From Duganella sp. Root1480D1 (GTDB lineage: Bacteria; Pseudomonadota; Gammaproteobacteria; Burkholderiales; Burkholderiaceae_D), in the NCBI RefSeq assembly GCF_001427305.1, contig NZ_LMFZ01000034.1, positions 168,085-232,084 of the forward strand: DNA of 64,000 nucleotides, given 5' to 3'. The position numbers were made by a program, and so were the translations under genes. Every line of letters starts with the position of its first letter. Within the stretch, counting starts at the first letter, position 1. The notes below the pieces were generated by a model. It did no database searches. It worked only from the letters and a program-made list of their open reading frames with translations, and was not told the origin of the DNA. Shown piece after piece: positions 46,740-55,358 of the stretch.

Positions 46740-47474
46740 TTATGGTTTCCCGAATCCGAAGCGGGCCAGGATGGACTGGCCGCCCGGCGACATGATGAAT
46801 TCCGCAAAGGCGCGGCCGCCAGCTGCATTCGGCCCATCCTTGATCACGGCCAGCGGATAAGTGATTGGCGTCGCGGTCGGCACCACCATCGCCGTGCGCA
46901 CCTTTTCCGGCTGCGAAGCGACGTCGGTCTGGTACACCAGCCCCGCCTCGACCTCGCCGCGTGCGATGTAATCAAGGCTCTGGCGCACATTGGTGCCGAA
47001 CACGAACTTCGGTCCCAGTTCGCCCCACAGGCCCACCTTCTCCAATGCAGCTTTGGTATAACGGCCTACCGGCACGCTGGCTGGGTTACCCGTGGTCAGG
47101 CGCTGCAGCGCCGGCTGGCGCAAATCGGCCAGCACACGCAAGTCCAGCTTGCTGCCGAATGGTACTGCCACCACCAGCCGGTTGCTGGCGAAGTCGCGGC
47201 GGCTGCCGGGTGCCACATGCGGCTGTGCCTTGTCCATGGCCTCCTGGTCGGCGGATGCGAACACGTCGACCGGCGCACCCTTCGCAATCTGGGCGACCAG
47301 TGCATCGGAAGCGGCAAAATTCAACAGGACCTTGTTGCCGGGGTGGGCTGCCTCGAACGCGGCTGCTGCCTCACGGAAAGCGTTGTTGAGACTGGCTGCG
47401 GCGGATACAGTGATATCTGCAGCAAAGGCGGCGCCAGCGGCGCTCAACAGCAAGACAGCAGTGATACGTTTCAT
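46740..47474 (-). CDS. modA: Periplasmic molybdate-binding protein
   Basis: A 244-residue binding protein with a signal peptide (AVLLLSAAGAAFA) and the ModA start DITVSAAASLNNAFREAA, plus YTKAALEKVG and GEVEAGLVYQTD, which form the oxyanion site. Start at the ATG of MKRITAV with GGAAAG upstream, rather than a longer open frame to 47498. First gene of modABCE. Confidence 0.95.
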   Translation of the reverse strand: MKRITAVLLLSAAGAAFAADITVSAAASLNNAFREAAAAFEAAHPGNKVLLNFAASDALVAQIAKGAPVDVFASADQEAMDKAQPHVAPGSRRDFASNRLVVAVPFGSKLDLRVLADLRQPALQRLTTGNPASVPVGRYTKAALEKVGLWGELGPKFVFGTNVRQSLDYIARGEVEAGLVYQTDVASQPEKVRTAMVVPTATPITYPLAVIKDGPNAAGGRAFAEFIMSPGGQSILARFGFGKP

Positions 47475-47492
47475 CAGCTTTCCTTTCCAAAA

Positions 47493-47518
47493 GCGCAATA
47501 TACAAGATTATACAGCGC
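47493..47518 (-). promoter_or_regulatory. ModE-box-like palindrome covering the modA promoter
   Basis: A 26-bp inverted repeat: GCGC (47493-47496), TATA (47499-47502), a 6-base centre, TATA (47509-47512), GCGC (47515-47518). It contains a minus-strand TATAAT (47512-47507), so the operator would overlap the -10 of modA, 19 bp before its start. The TATA-N6-TATA half-sites resemble known ModE boxes. Binding is inferred. Confidence 0.6.
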
Positions 47519-47537
47519 AAAGTTTTTTGGATCGTTT

Positions 47538-47560
47538 TATAATTTCAGGAAATACTGAAA
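47538..47560 (+). promoter_or_regulatory. Promoter -10 and candidate operator of the GbsR/MarR-cyd operon
   Basis: TATAAT at 47538-47543 overlaps a TTTCAG/CTGAAA inverted repeat (47543-47548 and 47555-47560), 30 bp before the regulator ATG. The -35 is weak. The repeat is well placed for autoregulation by the first gene. Confidence 0.5.
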
Positions 47561-47590
47561 ATTCAAAAACTCAAGGAAGAAGATCAAGAA

Positions 47591-48175
47591 ATGGTAAACC
47601 TGAGCCCTCTCGCACAGAAATTCATCCTCCACTTTGGCGAAATGGGTAGCCGCTGGGGGATCAACCGCACTGTCGGGCAAATCTATGCCCTGCTTTACGT
47701 CAGCAACCGCCCGCTGAACGCCGACGAAATCGCCGAACACCTGGAATTTTCGCGCTCCAACGTCTCCATGGGCTTGAAGGAGCTGCAATCCTGGCGCCTG
47801 GTCAAGCTGCTGCACCAGCCGAACGACCGCCGCGAATATTTCGAACCGCCGAAAGACGTCTGGGACATCTTCAAGGCCCTGCTGGAAGAGCGCCGCCGCC
47901 GCGAGGTCGAACCGACCTTGTCGATGCTGCGCGACGCCATGCTGGAATCCGCCTCCACGGCTGAAGACCGCTACGCCCAGGAACGCATGCGTGAAATGTA
48001 TGAACTGATCGAGCTTTCCAGCTCCTGGTTCGATGACGTACAGAGGCTCTCGCCGGACACACTGGTCTCGCTGATGAAAATGGGCTCCACCGTCAAGAAG
48101 CTGCTCGATGTGGGCGACGTGGTGCGCGGCAAATTCCGCTCCAGCCGCAGCGAGGCCGAAGAGGACACCAAATGA
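47591..48175 (+). CDS. GbsR/MarR-family transcriptional regulator
   Basis: A 194-residue winged-helix regulator (GbsR-like MarR). The DNA-binding region reads LNADEIAEHLEFSRSNVSMGLKELQSW, with a wing at NDRREYFEPPKDVWDIF. The C-terminal helices are for dimerisation. It overlaps cydP by 4 bp, so it leads the cytochrome bd operon and probably controls it. Divergent from modABCE. Effector unknown. Confidence 0.88.
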   Translation: MVNLSPLAQKFILHFGEMGSRWGINRTVGQIYALLYVSNRPLNADEIAEHLEFSRSNVSMGLKELQSWRLVKLLHQPNDRREYFEPPKDVWDIFKALLEERRRREVEPTLSMLRDAMLESASTAEDRYAQERMREMYELIELSSSWFDDVQRLSPDTLVSLMKMGSTVKKLLDVGDVVRGKFRSSRSEAEEDTK

Positions 48176-48381
48176 AGCCCCCCGGCCGCCGCAGCCTGGC
48201 ACTGTCAATCACGATCGCGCTGGCCGTCAAGGCCTTGCTGTTGTATGGCCTGTGGTACGCCTTTTTCTCGCATCCCCAAACCAAGAAAATGCGGCTGCCG
48301 ACCGGGCAAGTGGAGAAGCACCTGCTCGCGGCCCCCGCGCCAACCCTTACCGAAAAGGTGAATAATGGCACCCGTCGATGA
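48172..48381 (+). CDS. cydP: Cytochrome bd oxidase small subunit CydP
   Basis: A 69-residue single-pass membrane protein with a basic N-terminus and helix SITIALAVKALLLYGLWYAFF, matching the CydP putative small subunit encoded just before cydA in many beta- and gammaproteobacteria. It overlaps the regulator by 4 bp and cydA by 17 bp. Confidence 0.8.
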   Translation: MKPPGRRSLALSITIALAVKALLLYGLWYAFFSHPQTKKMRLPTGQVEKHLLAAPAPTLTEKVNNGTRR

Positions 48382-49921
48382 AGTTGTTGCCTTGTCCCGG
48401 CTGCAGTTCGGGCTCACGGCTCTCTACCATTTCCTGTTTGTCCCCCTCACGCTGGGATTGTCCTGGATCCTGGTGATCATGGAGTCGGTCTATGTGATGA
48501 CCGGCCGCGAAATTTATCGCGACATGACCAAGTTCTGGGGCAAGCTGTTCGGCATCAACTTTGCCATGGGCGTCACCACCGGCATCACGCTGGAATTCCA
48601 GTTCGGCACCAACTGGGCCTACTACTCGCACTACGTGGGCGATATCTTCGGCACGCCGCTGGCGATTGAAGGCATGATGGCCTTCTTCCTTGAATCGACC
48701 TTTGTCGGCCTGTTCTTCTTCGGTTGGAACAAGCTGTCCCGGCGCCAGCATTTGTTCGTCACCTTCCTGGTGGCGCTGGGCTCCAGCCTGTCCGCGCTGT
48801 GGATCCTGATCGCCAACGGCTGGATGAACCACCCGGTCGGTGCGCAGTTCAATTACGAAACCATGCGCATGGAGCTGACCAGCATCGCCGACGTGATCTT
48901 CAATCCGGTGGCGCAGGTGAAGTTCGTGCATACCGTGGCGGCAGGCTATGTGACAGCCTCGATGTTCGTGCTTGGCGTTTCGGCCTGGTACTTGCTGAAG
49001 GCGCGCGACGTGGCCTTTGCGCTGCGCTCGTTCGCGATCGCCGCCGGTTTCGGCCTGGCGTCGACGCTGTCCGTGATTGTGCTGGGCGACGAATCGGGCT
49101 ACACGGCGGGCGAAGTGAACAAGGTCAAGCTGGCGGCGATTGAGGCCGAATGGCATACAGTCCCCGCCCCTGCCGGCATCACCGTCTTCGGCCTGCCCAA
49201 TGATAAGGAGCAGCGCACCGACTACGCGGTGAAGATTCCTTACGTGCTGGGCCTGATCGCCACCCGCTCGGTCGACAAGCAAGTCACCGGCATCAAGGAT
49301 CTTAAAGACGAACACGAAATCCGTATCCGCAACGGCATGAAAGCCTATGCCGCACTGACCCGCCTCAAATCAGGCGACAAGTCGCCGGAAGCCGTGGCCG
49401 CCTTCCAGGCCTTGCAGGAAGACCTGGGGTACGGCTTGCTGCTGAAGAAATACACGCCAAACGTGATCGACGCCACGGACGTGCAAATCAAGATGGCGGT
49501 GGACGACACCATCCCTAAAGTAGCACCGTTGTTCTGGGCCTTCCGCGGCATGGTGGGCCTGGGGCTGACTTTCCTGTTCATCTTCAGCGCTTCGTTCTAC
49601 TTCCTGATCCGCCAACGCCTGGCGCCCCAGCGCTGGCTGCTCAAGCTGGCCGTGTTTGCGATTCCGCTGCCGTGGATTGCCGCGGAGCTGGGCTGGATCG
49701 TGGCGGAATACGGTCGCCAGCCGTGGACGATTGCCGGCATCCTGCCGACTCACCTGTCGGCCTCCAGCATCCAGCCATCGAACCTGTATTTCAGCCTCGC
49801 CGGCTTCGCGCTGTTCTATACGGTGTTGCTGGTGATTGAGTTGAAGCTGATGTTCAAGTACGCCCGCCTCGGGCCAAGCGCCCTGCACACCGGCAAATAC
49901 CACTGGGAGCAACAATCATGA
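48365..49921 (+). CDS. cydA: Cytochrome bd ubiquinol oxidase subunit I
   Basis: A 518-residue subunit carrying haems b558, b595 and d. The N-terminal SRLQFGLTALYHFLFVPLTLG holds the high-spin haem His. A long Q-loop lies between helices 6 and 7 (about 240-375), making it the E. coli-like long form. The hallmark GRQPW (AEYGRQPWTIAG) is present. High-affinity oxygen respiration under low O2. In cydP-cydA-cydB-cydX. Confidence 0.97.
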   Translation: MAPVDEVVALSRLQFGLTALYHFLFVPLTLGLSWILVIMESVYVMTGREIYRDMTKFWGKLFGINFAMGVTTGITLEFQFGTNWAYYSHYVGDIFGTPLAIEGMMAFFLESTFVGLFFFGWNKLSRRQHLFVTFLVALGSSLSALWILIANGWMNHPVGAQFNYETMRMELTSIADVIFNPVAQVKFVHTVAAGYVTASMFVLGVSAWYLLKARDVAFALRSFAIAAGFGLASTLSVIVLGDESGYTAGEVNKVKLAAIEAEWHTVPAPAGITVFGLPNDKEQRTDYAVKIPYVLGLIATRSVDKQVTGIKDLKDEHEIRIRNGMKAYAALTRLKSGDKSPEAVAAFQALQEDLGYGLLLKKYTPNVIDATDVQIKMAVDDTIPKVAPLFWAFRGMVGLGLTFLFIFSASFYFLIRQRLAPQRWLLKLAVFAIPLPWIAAELGWIVAEYGRQPWTIAGILPTHLSASSIQPSNLYFSLAGFALFYTVLLVIELKLMFKYARLGPSALHTGKYHWEQQS

Positions 49922-51060
49922 TCTTCGATTACGAGACTTACAAAGTAATCTGGTGGTGCTTCGTCGCCGTGCTGCTGCTGGGCTTTGCGCTGACCGACGG
50001 CTTTGATTTCGGCGTCGGCATGTCCCTGCCCTTCCTCGGCAAGGACGACACCGAACGCCGCGTCATCATCAACACCATCGGCCCGACCTGGGAAGGCAAC
50101 CAGACCTGGTTCATCGCCGCCGGCGGCACGCTGTTCGCCGCCTGGCCGCTGGTCTATGCTGCCGCTTTCTCCAGCCTGTACATTGCGCTGATCGTGGCGC
50201 TGTTCGCCCTGTTCTTCCGGCCTGTGGGCTTTGACTACCGCAGCAAGATCGCCGACCCGCGCTGGCGCAACACCTGGGACTGGGGCCTGTTCATCGGTGG
50301 CTTTGTGCCGCCGCTGATCCTGGGCGTTGGCATGGGCAATGTGCTGCAAGGCATACCGTTCCGCTACGACGACCTGCTGCGCCTTGAATACACCGGCAAT
50401 TTCTTCCAGTTGCTCAATCCGTTCGGCTTGCTGTCCGGCCTACTGGCCGTCGCCATGCTGGCCATGCACGGCGCCACTTTCCTGCACCAGAAAACGGAAG
50501 GCGTGATTGCCGACCGCGCGCGCCGCATGGCAATGGCCGCCGCCGTGCTGACCATCGTACTGTTCGCCGCCGCTGGCATATGGGTCGCCACTGGCTTGCC
50601 GGGCTACCGCATCACCGCCATGCCCGATGCCGGCACCGCTTTCATGCCACCGGCGAAAACCGTGGTCGTTGCTGCCGGCGCCTGGATGGACAATTATTCG
50701 CGCTGGCCGCTCACGCTGGCCTTCCCCGCCGCCGCAGTCCTCGGTGCTGTACTGGTGTTGGCGCTTAGCGCCGCACGCCGCACGCTTGCAGCCTTCCTTG
50801 CCAGCGGCATGAGCGTCGCCGGCATCCTGCTGACGGCCGGCGGCGCCATGTTCCCCTTCGTTCTGCCGTCTTCGCTGGTGCCCTCGCACAGCCTGACTGC
50901 GTGGGACGCCACTTCCAGCCACAAGACGCTGGCCGTGATGTTCTGGGTGGTAGTGGTCATGCTGCCGATCATCGTGATGTACACAAGCTGGGTCTACCGC
51001 GTGGTGCGCGGCAAGGTGACCAGCGCCCACATCCACGAAAACGAACATACTGCTTATTGA
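49918..51060 (+). CDS. cydB: Cytochrome bd ubiquinol oxidase subunit II
   Basis: A 380-residue partner subunit with eight or nine helices. It starts MIFDYETYKVIWWCFVAVLL with the family GFALTDGFDFGVGM motif, and ends with a short cytosolic His/Glu tail (HIHENEHTAY). It overlaps cydA by 4 bp (ATGA), and cydX starts 12 bp later. Confidence 0.97.
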   Translation: MIFDYETYKVIWWCFVAVLLLGFALTDGFDFGVGMSLPFLGKDDTERRVIINTIGPTWEGNQTWFIAAGGTLFAAWPLVYAAAFSSLYIALIVALFALFFRPVGFDYRSKIADPRWRNTWDWGLFIGGFVPPLILGVGMGNVLQGIPFRYDDLLRLEYTGNFFQLLNPFGLLSGLLAVAMLAMHGATFLHQKTEGVIADRARRMAMAAAVLTIVLFAAAGIWVATGLPGYRITAMPDAGTAFMPPAKTVVVAAGAWMDNYSRWPLTLAFPAAAVLGAVLVLALSAARRTLAAFLASGMSVAGILLTAGGAMFPFVLPSSLVPSHSLTAWDATSSHKTLAVMFWVVVVMLPIIVMYTSWVYRVVRGKVTSAHIHENEHTAY

Positions 51061-51072
51061 AAGGAATCAGCC

Positions 51073-51225
51073 ATGTGGTACTTCACCTGGATCCTGGGCA
51101 TCTGCGTCGCCGTCTTTGCCGCCATCATCAATGTGATGTGGCTGGAAGCCAACTATGCCTTCGGCGAACGCAATGAAGACCTGACCCGCAGCCGCTTCGA
51201 ATCCGCCCGCGACGCGGAGGTGTAG
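51073..51225 (+). CDS. cydX: Cytochrome bd small subunit CydX
   Basis: A 50-residue single-helix protein, too short for most gene finders: MWYFTWILGICVAVFAAIIN begins the family-typical membrane helix, followed by VMWLEANYAFGER. CydX stabilises the haem environment of CydAB. AAGGAA lies 8 bases upstream. Last gene of the cyd operon. Confidence 0.92.
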   Translation: MWYFTWILGICVAVFAAIINVMWLEANYAFGERNEDLTRSRFESARDAEV

Positions 51226-51231
51226 CGGGCG

Positions 51232-51256
51232 CCGGGCCGATACAGTATTGGCCCGG
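51232..51256 (+). terminator. Candidate terminator of the cyd operon
   Basis: CCGGGCC (51232-51238) and GGCCCGG (51250-51256) around an 11-base loop, 6 bp after the cydX stop. No real T-run follows. Confidence 0.5.
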
Positions 51257-51308
51257 GATTACCCAAGTGTCGCTTTAGCGCGCGGCAAGCGGCACGTACA
51301 CTGGATGC

Positions 51309-52190
51309 ATGAAAACCGTTCCCATCAAAACTGTTGACGTGTTCACCAGTACACCGTTCAAGGGCAATCCAGTCGCCGTCGTGCTGGACGGGACCGGGCT
51401 ATCCACGGCGCAGATGCAGCAAATCGCCAGCTGGACCAACCTGTCCGAGACCGCCTTCGTGCTACCTGCCACGGCCCTGGGCGCAGACTACAACGTGCGC
51501 ATTTTCACGCCCGGCGGCGAAATGCCCTTCGCCGGGCATCCCACCATCGGCACCGCACACGCATTGCTGGAAGCCGGCACGATTGCTGCGCGCGATGGCG
51601 CCCTGCTCCAGCAATGCCCTGCCGGGCTGGTTCGTCTGACAGTGGAAACGGCGACGGACGGCGCGCGGTGGATTTCCTTCGACCTTCCCAAGCCGAGCTG
51701 CACGGCCCTCGATGCCGCGCAGGCCGATGAACTGCATGCCATTCTCAAGACACCGCTGGCACAAGGCATCGCACCTCACCTGGTCGACGTCGGTGCACGC
51801 TGGGTGATCGCCCAATTACCAAGCGCAACGGCCGTACTGGATTGCGTGCCGGACCTGGCACGAATGAAAGTGCAGGACATCAAAGGCCGTCATACCGGCG
51901 TCGTGATTTTCGGCCCGCATGCAGCGCGCACCGAGGCACAGATAGAAGTGCGAGCCTTCGCGCCGGCGCATGGCGTCAGCGAAGACCCGGTCTGCGGCAG
52001 TGGCAACGGCAGCCTCGCCGCTTACTTGCGCCACACTGGCCAGGCCGACCTCTCTGGCCGAGAGTTCCTGGCATCGCAAGGCGTTCGCGTTGGCCGGTCA
52101 GGGAAAATAAGGCTATCGATCAGCGATGACGTAATCCGCGTCGGCGGCAACGCGATCACCTGCATTGACGGCTCGATCAGGCTACCCTGA
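51309..52190 (+). CDS. PhzF-family isomerase/epimerase-like protein
   Basis: A 293-residue protein of the PhzF (YddE-like) family with the two-lobe diaminopimelate epimerase fold. It has VDVFTSTPFKGNPVAVVL at the N-terminus, the catalytic Glu in WTNLSETAFVLPA, and the GGEMPFAGHPTIGTAH and EDPVCGSGNGSLAAYL phosphate/substrate loops. The substrate is unknown in most members. Single gene; its end overlaps a convergent small gene by 14 bp. Confidence 0.9.
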   Translation: MKTVPIKTVDVFTSTPFKGNPVAVVLDGTGLSTAQMQQIASWTNLSETAFVLPATALGADYNVRIFTPGGEMPFAGHPTIGTAHALLEAGTIAARDGALLQQCPAGLVRLTVETATDGARWISFDLPKPSCTALDAAQADELHAILKTPLAQGIAPHLVDVGARWVIAQLPSATAVLDCVPDLARMKVQDIKGRHTGVVIFGPHAARTEAQIEVRAFAPAHGVSEDPVCGSGNGSLAAYLRHTGQADLSGREFLASQGVRVGRSGKIRLSISDDVIRVGGNAITCIDGSIRLP

Positions 52191-52392
52191 CCACTTCTGG
52201 ATAAGCCGGCCGCGCCTCTTCGTGGAAAAGATCGCCGAGATAGAGCGCCAGGTCGGCCTCCTCCACGTCATGCGGGATGACGAAATCGGCCGGGCGGCGC
52301 TTGCCGTCCGAACCGGGATAGAAAGCAGCCCACTGGCTGCCCTGGCGCTCGATATGGATGCGCGTGCCGAATACATTGAACTTCAACGCCAT
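52177..52392 (-). CDS. Small conserved hypothetical protein
   Basis: A 71-residue acidic protein, MALKFNVFGTRIHIERQGSQ followed by DFVIPHDVEEADLALYLGDLFHE. It looks like a compact beta-then-helix domain (DUF7661-like by memory; uncertain). Its ATG immediately follows the cho stop TGA with no gap, so it is translationally coupled to that nuclease. Confidence 0.7.
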   Translation of the reverse strand: MALKFNVFGTRIHIERQGSQWAAFYPGSDGKRRPADFVIPHDVEEADLALYLGDLFHEEARPAYPEVVRVA

Positions 52393-53238
52393 TCAAAGCT
52401 CCTCGATGCGTAAGCTGCCCGACTGCAGCGGGCGCACCAGAATATTGTACACATCGATATCGAAGCTCGCAGCGGCTGCCCGCGGCTTGTCGACGCCCAG
52501 GTAGCACCAGCGGTCGACGATCGCGCGCTGGTGCAGGCCGGCCGATTCTTCGACGATTGCCACCGCACCGGCGAACGGCCAGCGCGTCACGCGTAGCGGT
52601 TCCAATGCCAGCCGCACGCGCACCGCATGGTTCGCCGCCGACTCCTCGCCAGTGCAAGCGCCTTTGCAGCGTGCCACTTGCCGCGCAAAGCACGGCCTTC
52701 CCGGCACGCCCTTCTCCAACCCCGCCGCGACCGAGCACAAGCCACGCGCATGGACCACGTCGCGCAGCGTTTCGATGGCGGCCTTCTTGCTGCCAAACAG
52801 CCCATAAAGCTGCTCGGCCAGCGCAAAATCCAGCTCACGCGCGAACACGATTTCGGGAACCTCGCCCGCCATGCTGATCGAACACATCTCGCGCAACCGG
52901 CGCAGCTTGGAATTGAACACCGGCTGGTGCCGTTTCACCAGCTCCGATTCGCGCAGCAAGGCGCCAATCTCGCCGCCAGTGCGCTCGAAGTCGATGGTGG
53001 CGGCGCGCGCCAGCATTTGCATTTCCTCCGCGGTGCGCATATGCGATAGCACCCGAGTGCGGATATTCACGCTCTTGCCGATATACACCGGCTTGCCGGC
53101 AGCATCGCGGAAGATGTAAATGCCCGGCAGCGACGGCAAGGCATCGATGCATTCTCGTGGGATGTGGGCGGGATAGCTGAAGTTCAATACGGGGTCGCTG
53201 ACCACCAGCAGTCCCACCGAATTGACGTGGGTGCGCAT
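52393..53238 (-). CDS. cho: Cho-type GIY-YIG excinuclease
   Basis: A 281-residue UvrC-homologous incision nuclease. The GIY-YIG motif is intact (LPSLPGIYIFRDAAGKPVYIG), with Arg and the catalytic Glu in GGEIGALLRESELVKRHQP. A Cys cluster (RPCFARQVARCKGACTGEE) resembles Cho/UvrC. Cho makes 3' incisions on damaged DNA after UvrB loading and is often SOS-induced; I see no clear LexA box. Divergent from the YgjP gene across 26 bp. Confidence 0.88.
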   Translation of the reverse strand: MRTHVNSVGLLVVSDPVLNFSYPAHIPRECIDALPSLPGIYIFRDAAGKPVYIGKSVNIRTRVLSHMRTAEEMQMLARAATIDFERTGGEIGALLRESELVKRHQPVFNSKLRRLREMCSISMAGEVPEIVFARELDFALAEQLYGLFGSKKAAIETLRDVVHARGLCSVAAGLEKGVPGRPCFARQVARCKGACTGEESAANHAVRVRLALEPLRVTRWPFAGAVAIVEESAGLHQRAIVDRWCYLGVDKPRAAAASFDIDVYNILVRPLQSGSLRIEEL

Positions 53239-53264
53239 GCGGGCATGATACCATTCGGCCCGCC

Positions 53265-53762
53265 ATGAAATACCTCAGCGCATACTCAGAACAGACACTT
53301 TCCCAGGTCCGCCAGGTGATGGACCAGGGCCGCCTTGGCGAAGTGCTGCTGCAACGTTATCCAAAAGCCCACGACATCCGCAATGACCGTGCACTGTACG
53401 ACTACGTCCAGGAGTTGCGCAACGAGTTCCTGCGCAATGCGGCGCCGATCGACAAAGTGGCATTCGACAGCAAGATCCACGTGATCAACCACGCGCTCGG
53501 CCTGCACACCTCCGTGTCACGCGTCCAGGGCGGAAAGCTGAAAGCAAAGCACGAAATCCGCGTCGCGACGATGTTCAGGGAGGTACCGCTGGAATTCCTG
53601 CGGATGATTGCGGTGCACGAGCTGGCCCACGTAAAAGAAAAACAACACGACAAGGCGTTCTATAAGCTGTGCACCTATATGGAGCCGAACTACCACCAGT
53701 ACGAGTTCGACACCCGCCTATACCTCACCCACCTCGACGCGAGCGGCGAGCGACTCTGGTAG
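53265..53762 (+). CDS. YgjP-like metallopeptidase domain protein
   Basis: A 165-residue protein with the zinc motif HELAHVKEKQHDKAFY (HExxH...H) of the YgjP/WLM group of metallopeptidases. The N-terminal half is helical and specific. No signal peptide, so cytosolic. Substrate unknown; relatives have been linked to DNA-protein crosslink repair-type folds, but that is not shown here. Its 3' end overlaps a convergent gene by 45 bp. Confidence 0.85.
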   Translation: MKYLSAYSEQTLSQVRQVMDQGRLGEVLLQRYPKAHDIRNDRALYDYVQELRNEFLRNAAPIDKVAFDSKIHVINHALGLHTSVSRVQGGKLKAKHEIRVATMFREVPLEFLRMIAVHELAHVKEKQHDKAFYKLCTYMEPNYHQYEFDTRLYLTHLDASGERLW

Positions 53763-54107
53763 GCGGTGCTCGATGCCGCGCCACGCCAGCCAGGTGTGCA
53801 ACGCCGGAACTGCCAGACAGGCAGACAGTCCCACTCCCAGCGGCAGCCGCATCCTGTCCAAGACGATGATCACCACCAGCGGCATCAGCGCGGACAGCAC
53901 CTTGAACGTCCAGTGGCCATTGGCTTCAGCCACCGCGTCATAAGCCAGGTCGCGCCCCGCTTCTGAGGGCAGCCGGCGCAAGTCGGGGGAAAGGACGCGC
54001 CACAGCCACATGCACCATACGATGCGCTGCCGGCGTGGCGGCCGCCTGCCGCGCTCAGTCGCCAGGACTTGCGCCGCCAACCGCTCGGCTTCGTCCTTGT
54101 TCAGCAT
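53718..54107 (-). CDS. Hypothetical membrane protein
   Basis: A 129-residue protein with a basic N-terminal half (ATERGRRPPRRQRIVW) and two membrane helices (VLSALMPLVVIIVLD and LGVGLSACLAVPALHTWLAW). No recognised family. The start overlaps the LOG gene stop by 7 bp, so it is the last gene of the TetR-LOG operon. Its end overlaps the YgjP gene. Confidence 0.65.
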   Translation of the reverse strand: MLNKDEAERLAAQVLATERGRRPPRRQRIVWCMWLWRVLSPDLRRLPSEAGRDLAYDAVAEANGHWTFKVLSALMPLVVIIVLDRMRLPLGVGLSACLAVPALHTWLAWRGIEHRLPESLAARVEVGEV

Positions 54108-54637
54108 TTGAGGCTATGGACCAGCGCCGCTGGCGACGCATTCACGCGCACCAGGGCCGCATGCTGCGGCTTGATGAAGCCCTCGTCGCGGGCATGTTCG
54201 ATGAAGCCAACCAGCTTGTCGTAAAAGCCATCCACGTTCAACAGGCCAACCGGCTTGCTGTGGATGCCAAGCTGCGACCAGGTCAGCATCTCGAACAGTT
54301 CTTCCAGCGTGCCCATGCCGCCCGGCATGGCGATAAAGCCATCCGACAACTGCGCCATCATGGCTTTGCGCTCGTGCATGTCCTTGACGATGAACTGGCG
54401 CGTCAGGCCCGTGTGCCCCACTTCGCGCTCCACCAGCGCAGTCGGGATCACGCCGGTCACCTCGCCGCCAAGGCGCAGTACTTCGTCAGCGATCACGCCC
54501 ATCAAGCCCACATTGCCGCCGCCATACACCAGCGACAGGTTCTGCTCCACCAGCGCTTCTGCCAGCGCGCGCGCCTGTTCGGCGTAACGAGGGGAAGCGC
54601 CGGCATTGGCGCCGCAATACACGCAAATCGATTTCAT
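54101..54637 (-). CDS. LOG-family nucleotide hydrolase (TIGR00730)
   Basis: A 178-residue Rossmann-like enzyme of the LONELY GUY family. The motif PGGMGTLEELFE (PGGxGTxxE) and the N-terminal VYCGANAGASPRYAE are complete. Members cleave the ribose-base bond of nucleoside 5'-monophosphates (cytokinin activation in plants; general nucleotide hydrolysis in bacteria). Start ATG at 54637 with GAAGAAG upstream. It overlaps the TetR stop by 4 bp. Confidence 0.9.
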   Translation of the reverse strand: MKSICVYCGANAGASPRYAEQARALAEALVEQNLSLVYGGGNVGLMGVIADEVLRLGGEVTGVIPTALVEREVGHTGLTRQFIVKDMHERKAMMAQLSDGFIAMPGGMGTLEELFEMLTWSQLGIHSKPVGLLNVDGFYDKLVGFIEHARDEGFIKPQHAALVRVNASPAALVHSLKC

Positions 54638-55299
54638 TTGAGCTTCTTCAGGTATTCTTCGGACAGTTTCTGGAACAGCAGATGGGTTTCGCCGCGCAGG
54701 TAAGGCCCGATCTGGGACAGCACCTGGTAGCAGCCGCGCGCCAGCGCATCGGCCATCGATTGCTGCTCCGAGTATTTGCGCGGGTTGCGCACGTATTCGT
54801 AGGACAGCCAATAAGTCGCCACCACCACCATGTTTACAGACATGGCATCGATTGCCATGTCGCTGGCCTCCAGCGAACCTTCGCTGCGCAGGTCCAGGCA
54901 CAGGTTGCGCGCCACCTTGATCTTGTGGGCCAGCAGTTCCTTGAACTCCAGTTCCAGCTTGCGGTTGCGCGACAGCAGGTCGTTCAGGTCGCGGTAGAAG
55001 AAGCGGTAGCGCCAGATCAGCTCAAACATCAGGTGCAGGTACAGCCACACATCCTCCACGTTCGAGCGGCGGCCGCTTGGCACCTGCAGCATGCGCTCTG
55101 CTTCGGCCTTGAACTGGACGAAGATGGAATTGACGATGTCGTCCTTGTTCCTGAAATGGTAATAGAGGTTCCCCGGGGAGATATTCATCTCCTCGGCAAT
55201 GACAGTGGTCGTGATATTGGGCTCGCCGAACTCGTTAAACAAGCGCAGCGAGAGTTCCAGGATGCGTTCGCGGGTTCGTCTTGGCGCTTTTTGTAGCAT
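54634..55299 (-). CDS. TetR/AcrR-family transcriptional regulator
   Basis: A 221-residue regulator with an N-terminal HTH (NITTTVIAEEMNISPGNLYYHFRNKDDIV) and a helical ligand domain. It resembles the group annotated as fatty-acid or PHA regulators by its N-terminus, but the ligand is not clear. It leads the operon with the LOG hydrolase and the hypothetical membrane protein. A phasin-like gene lies just upstream on the same strand. Confidence 0.88.
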   Translation of the reverse strand: MLQKAPRRTRERILELSLRLFNEFGEPNITTTVIAEEMNISPGNLYYHFRNKDDIVNSIFVQFKAEAERMLQVPSGRRSNVEDVWLYLHLMFELIWRYRFFYRDLNDLLSRNRKLELEFKELLAHKIKVARNLCLDLRSEGSLEASDMAIDAMSVNMVVVATYWLSYEYVRNPRKYSEQQSMADALARGCYQVLSQIGPYLRGETHLLFQKLSEEYLKKLK

Positions 55300-55358
55300 A
55301 ACAGGGGGGCTCTATTGTTTCCCCTGCAAGGATATCACTATTAGAAGTTTTCCAGAAG

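Noticed and set aside
54638..54901. N-terminal extension of the LOG hydrolase
   Set aside because: The open frame continues 88 residues upstream, but it lies antisense-free within the TetR gene in another frame, and the family start with a good Shine-Dalgarno is the ATG at 54637.
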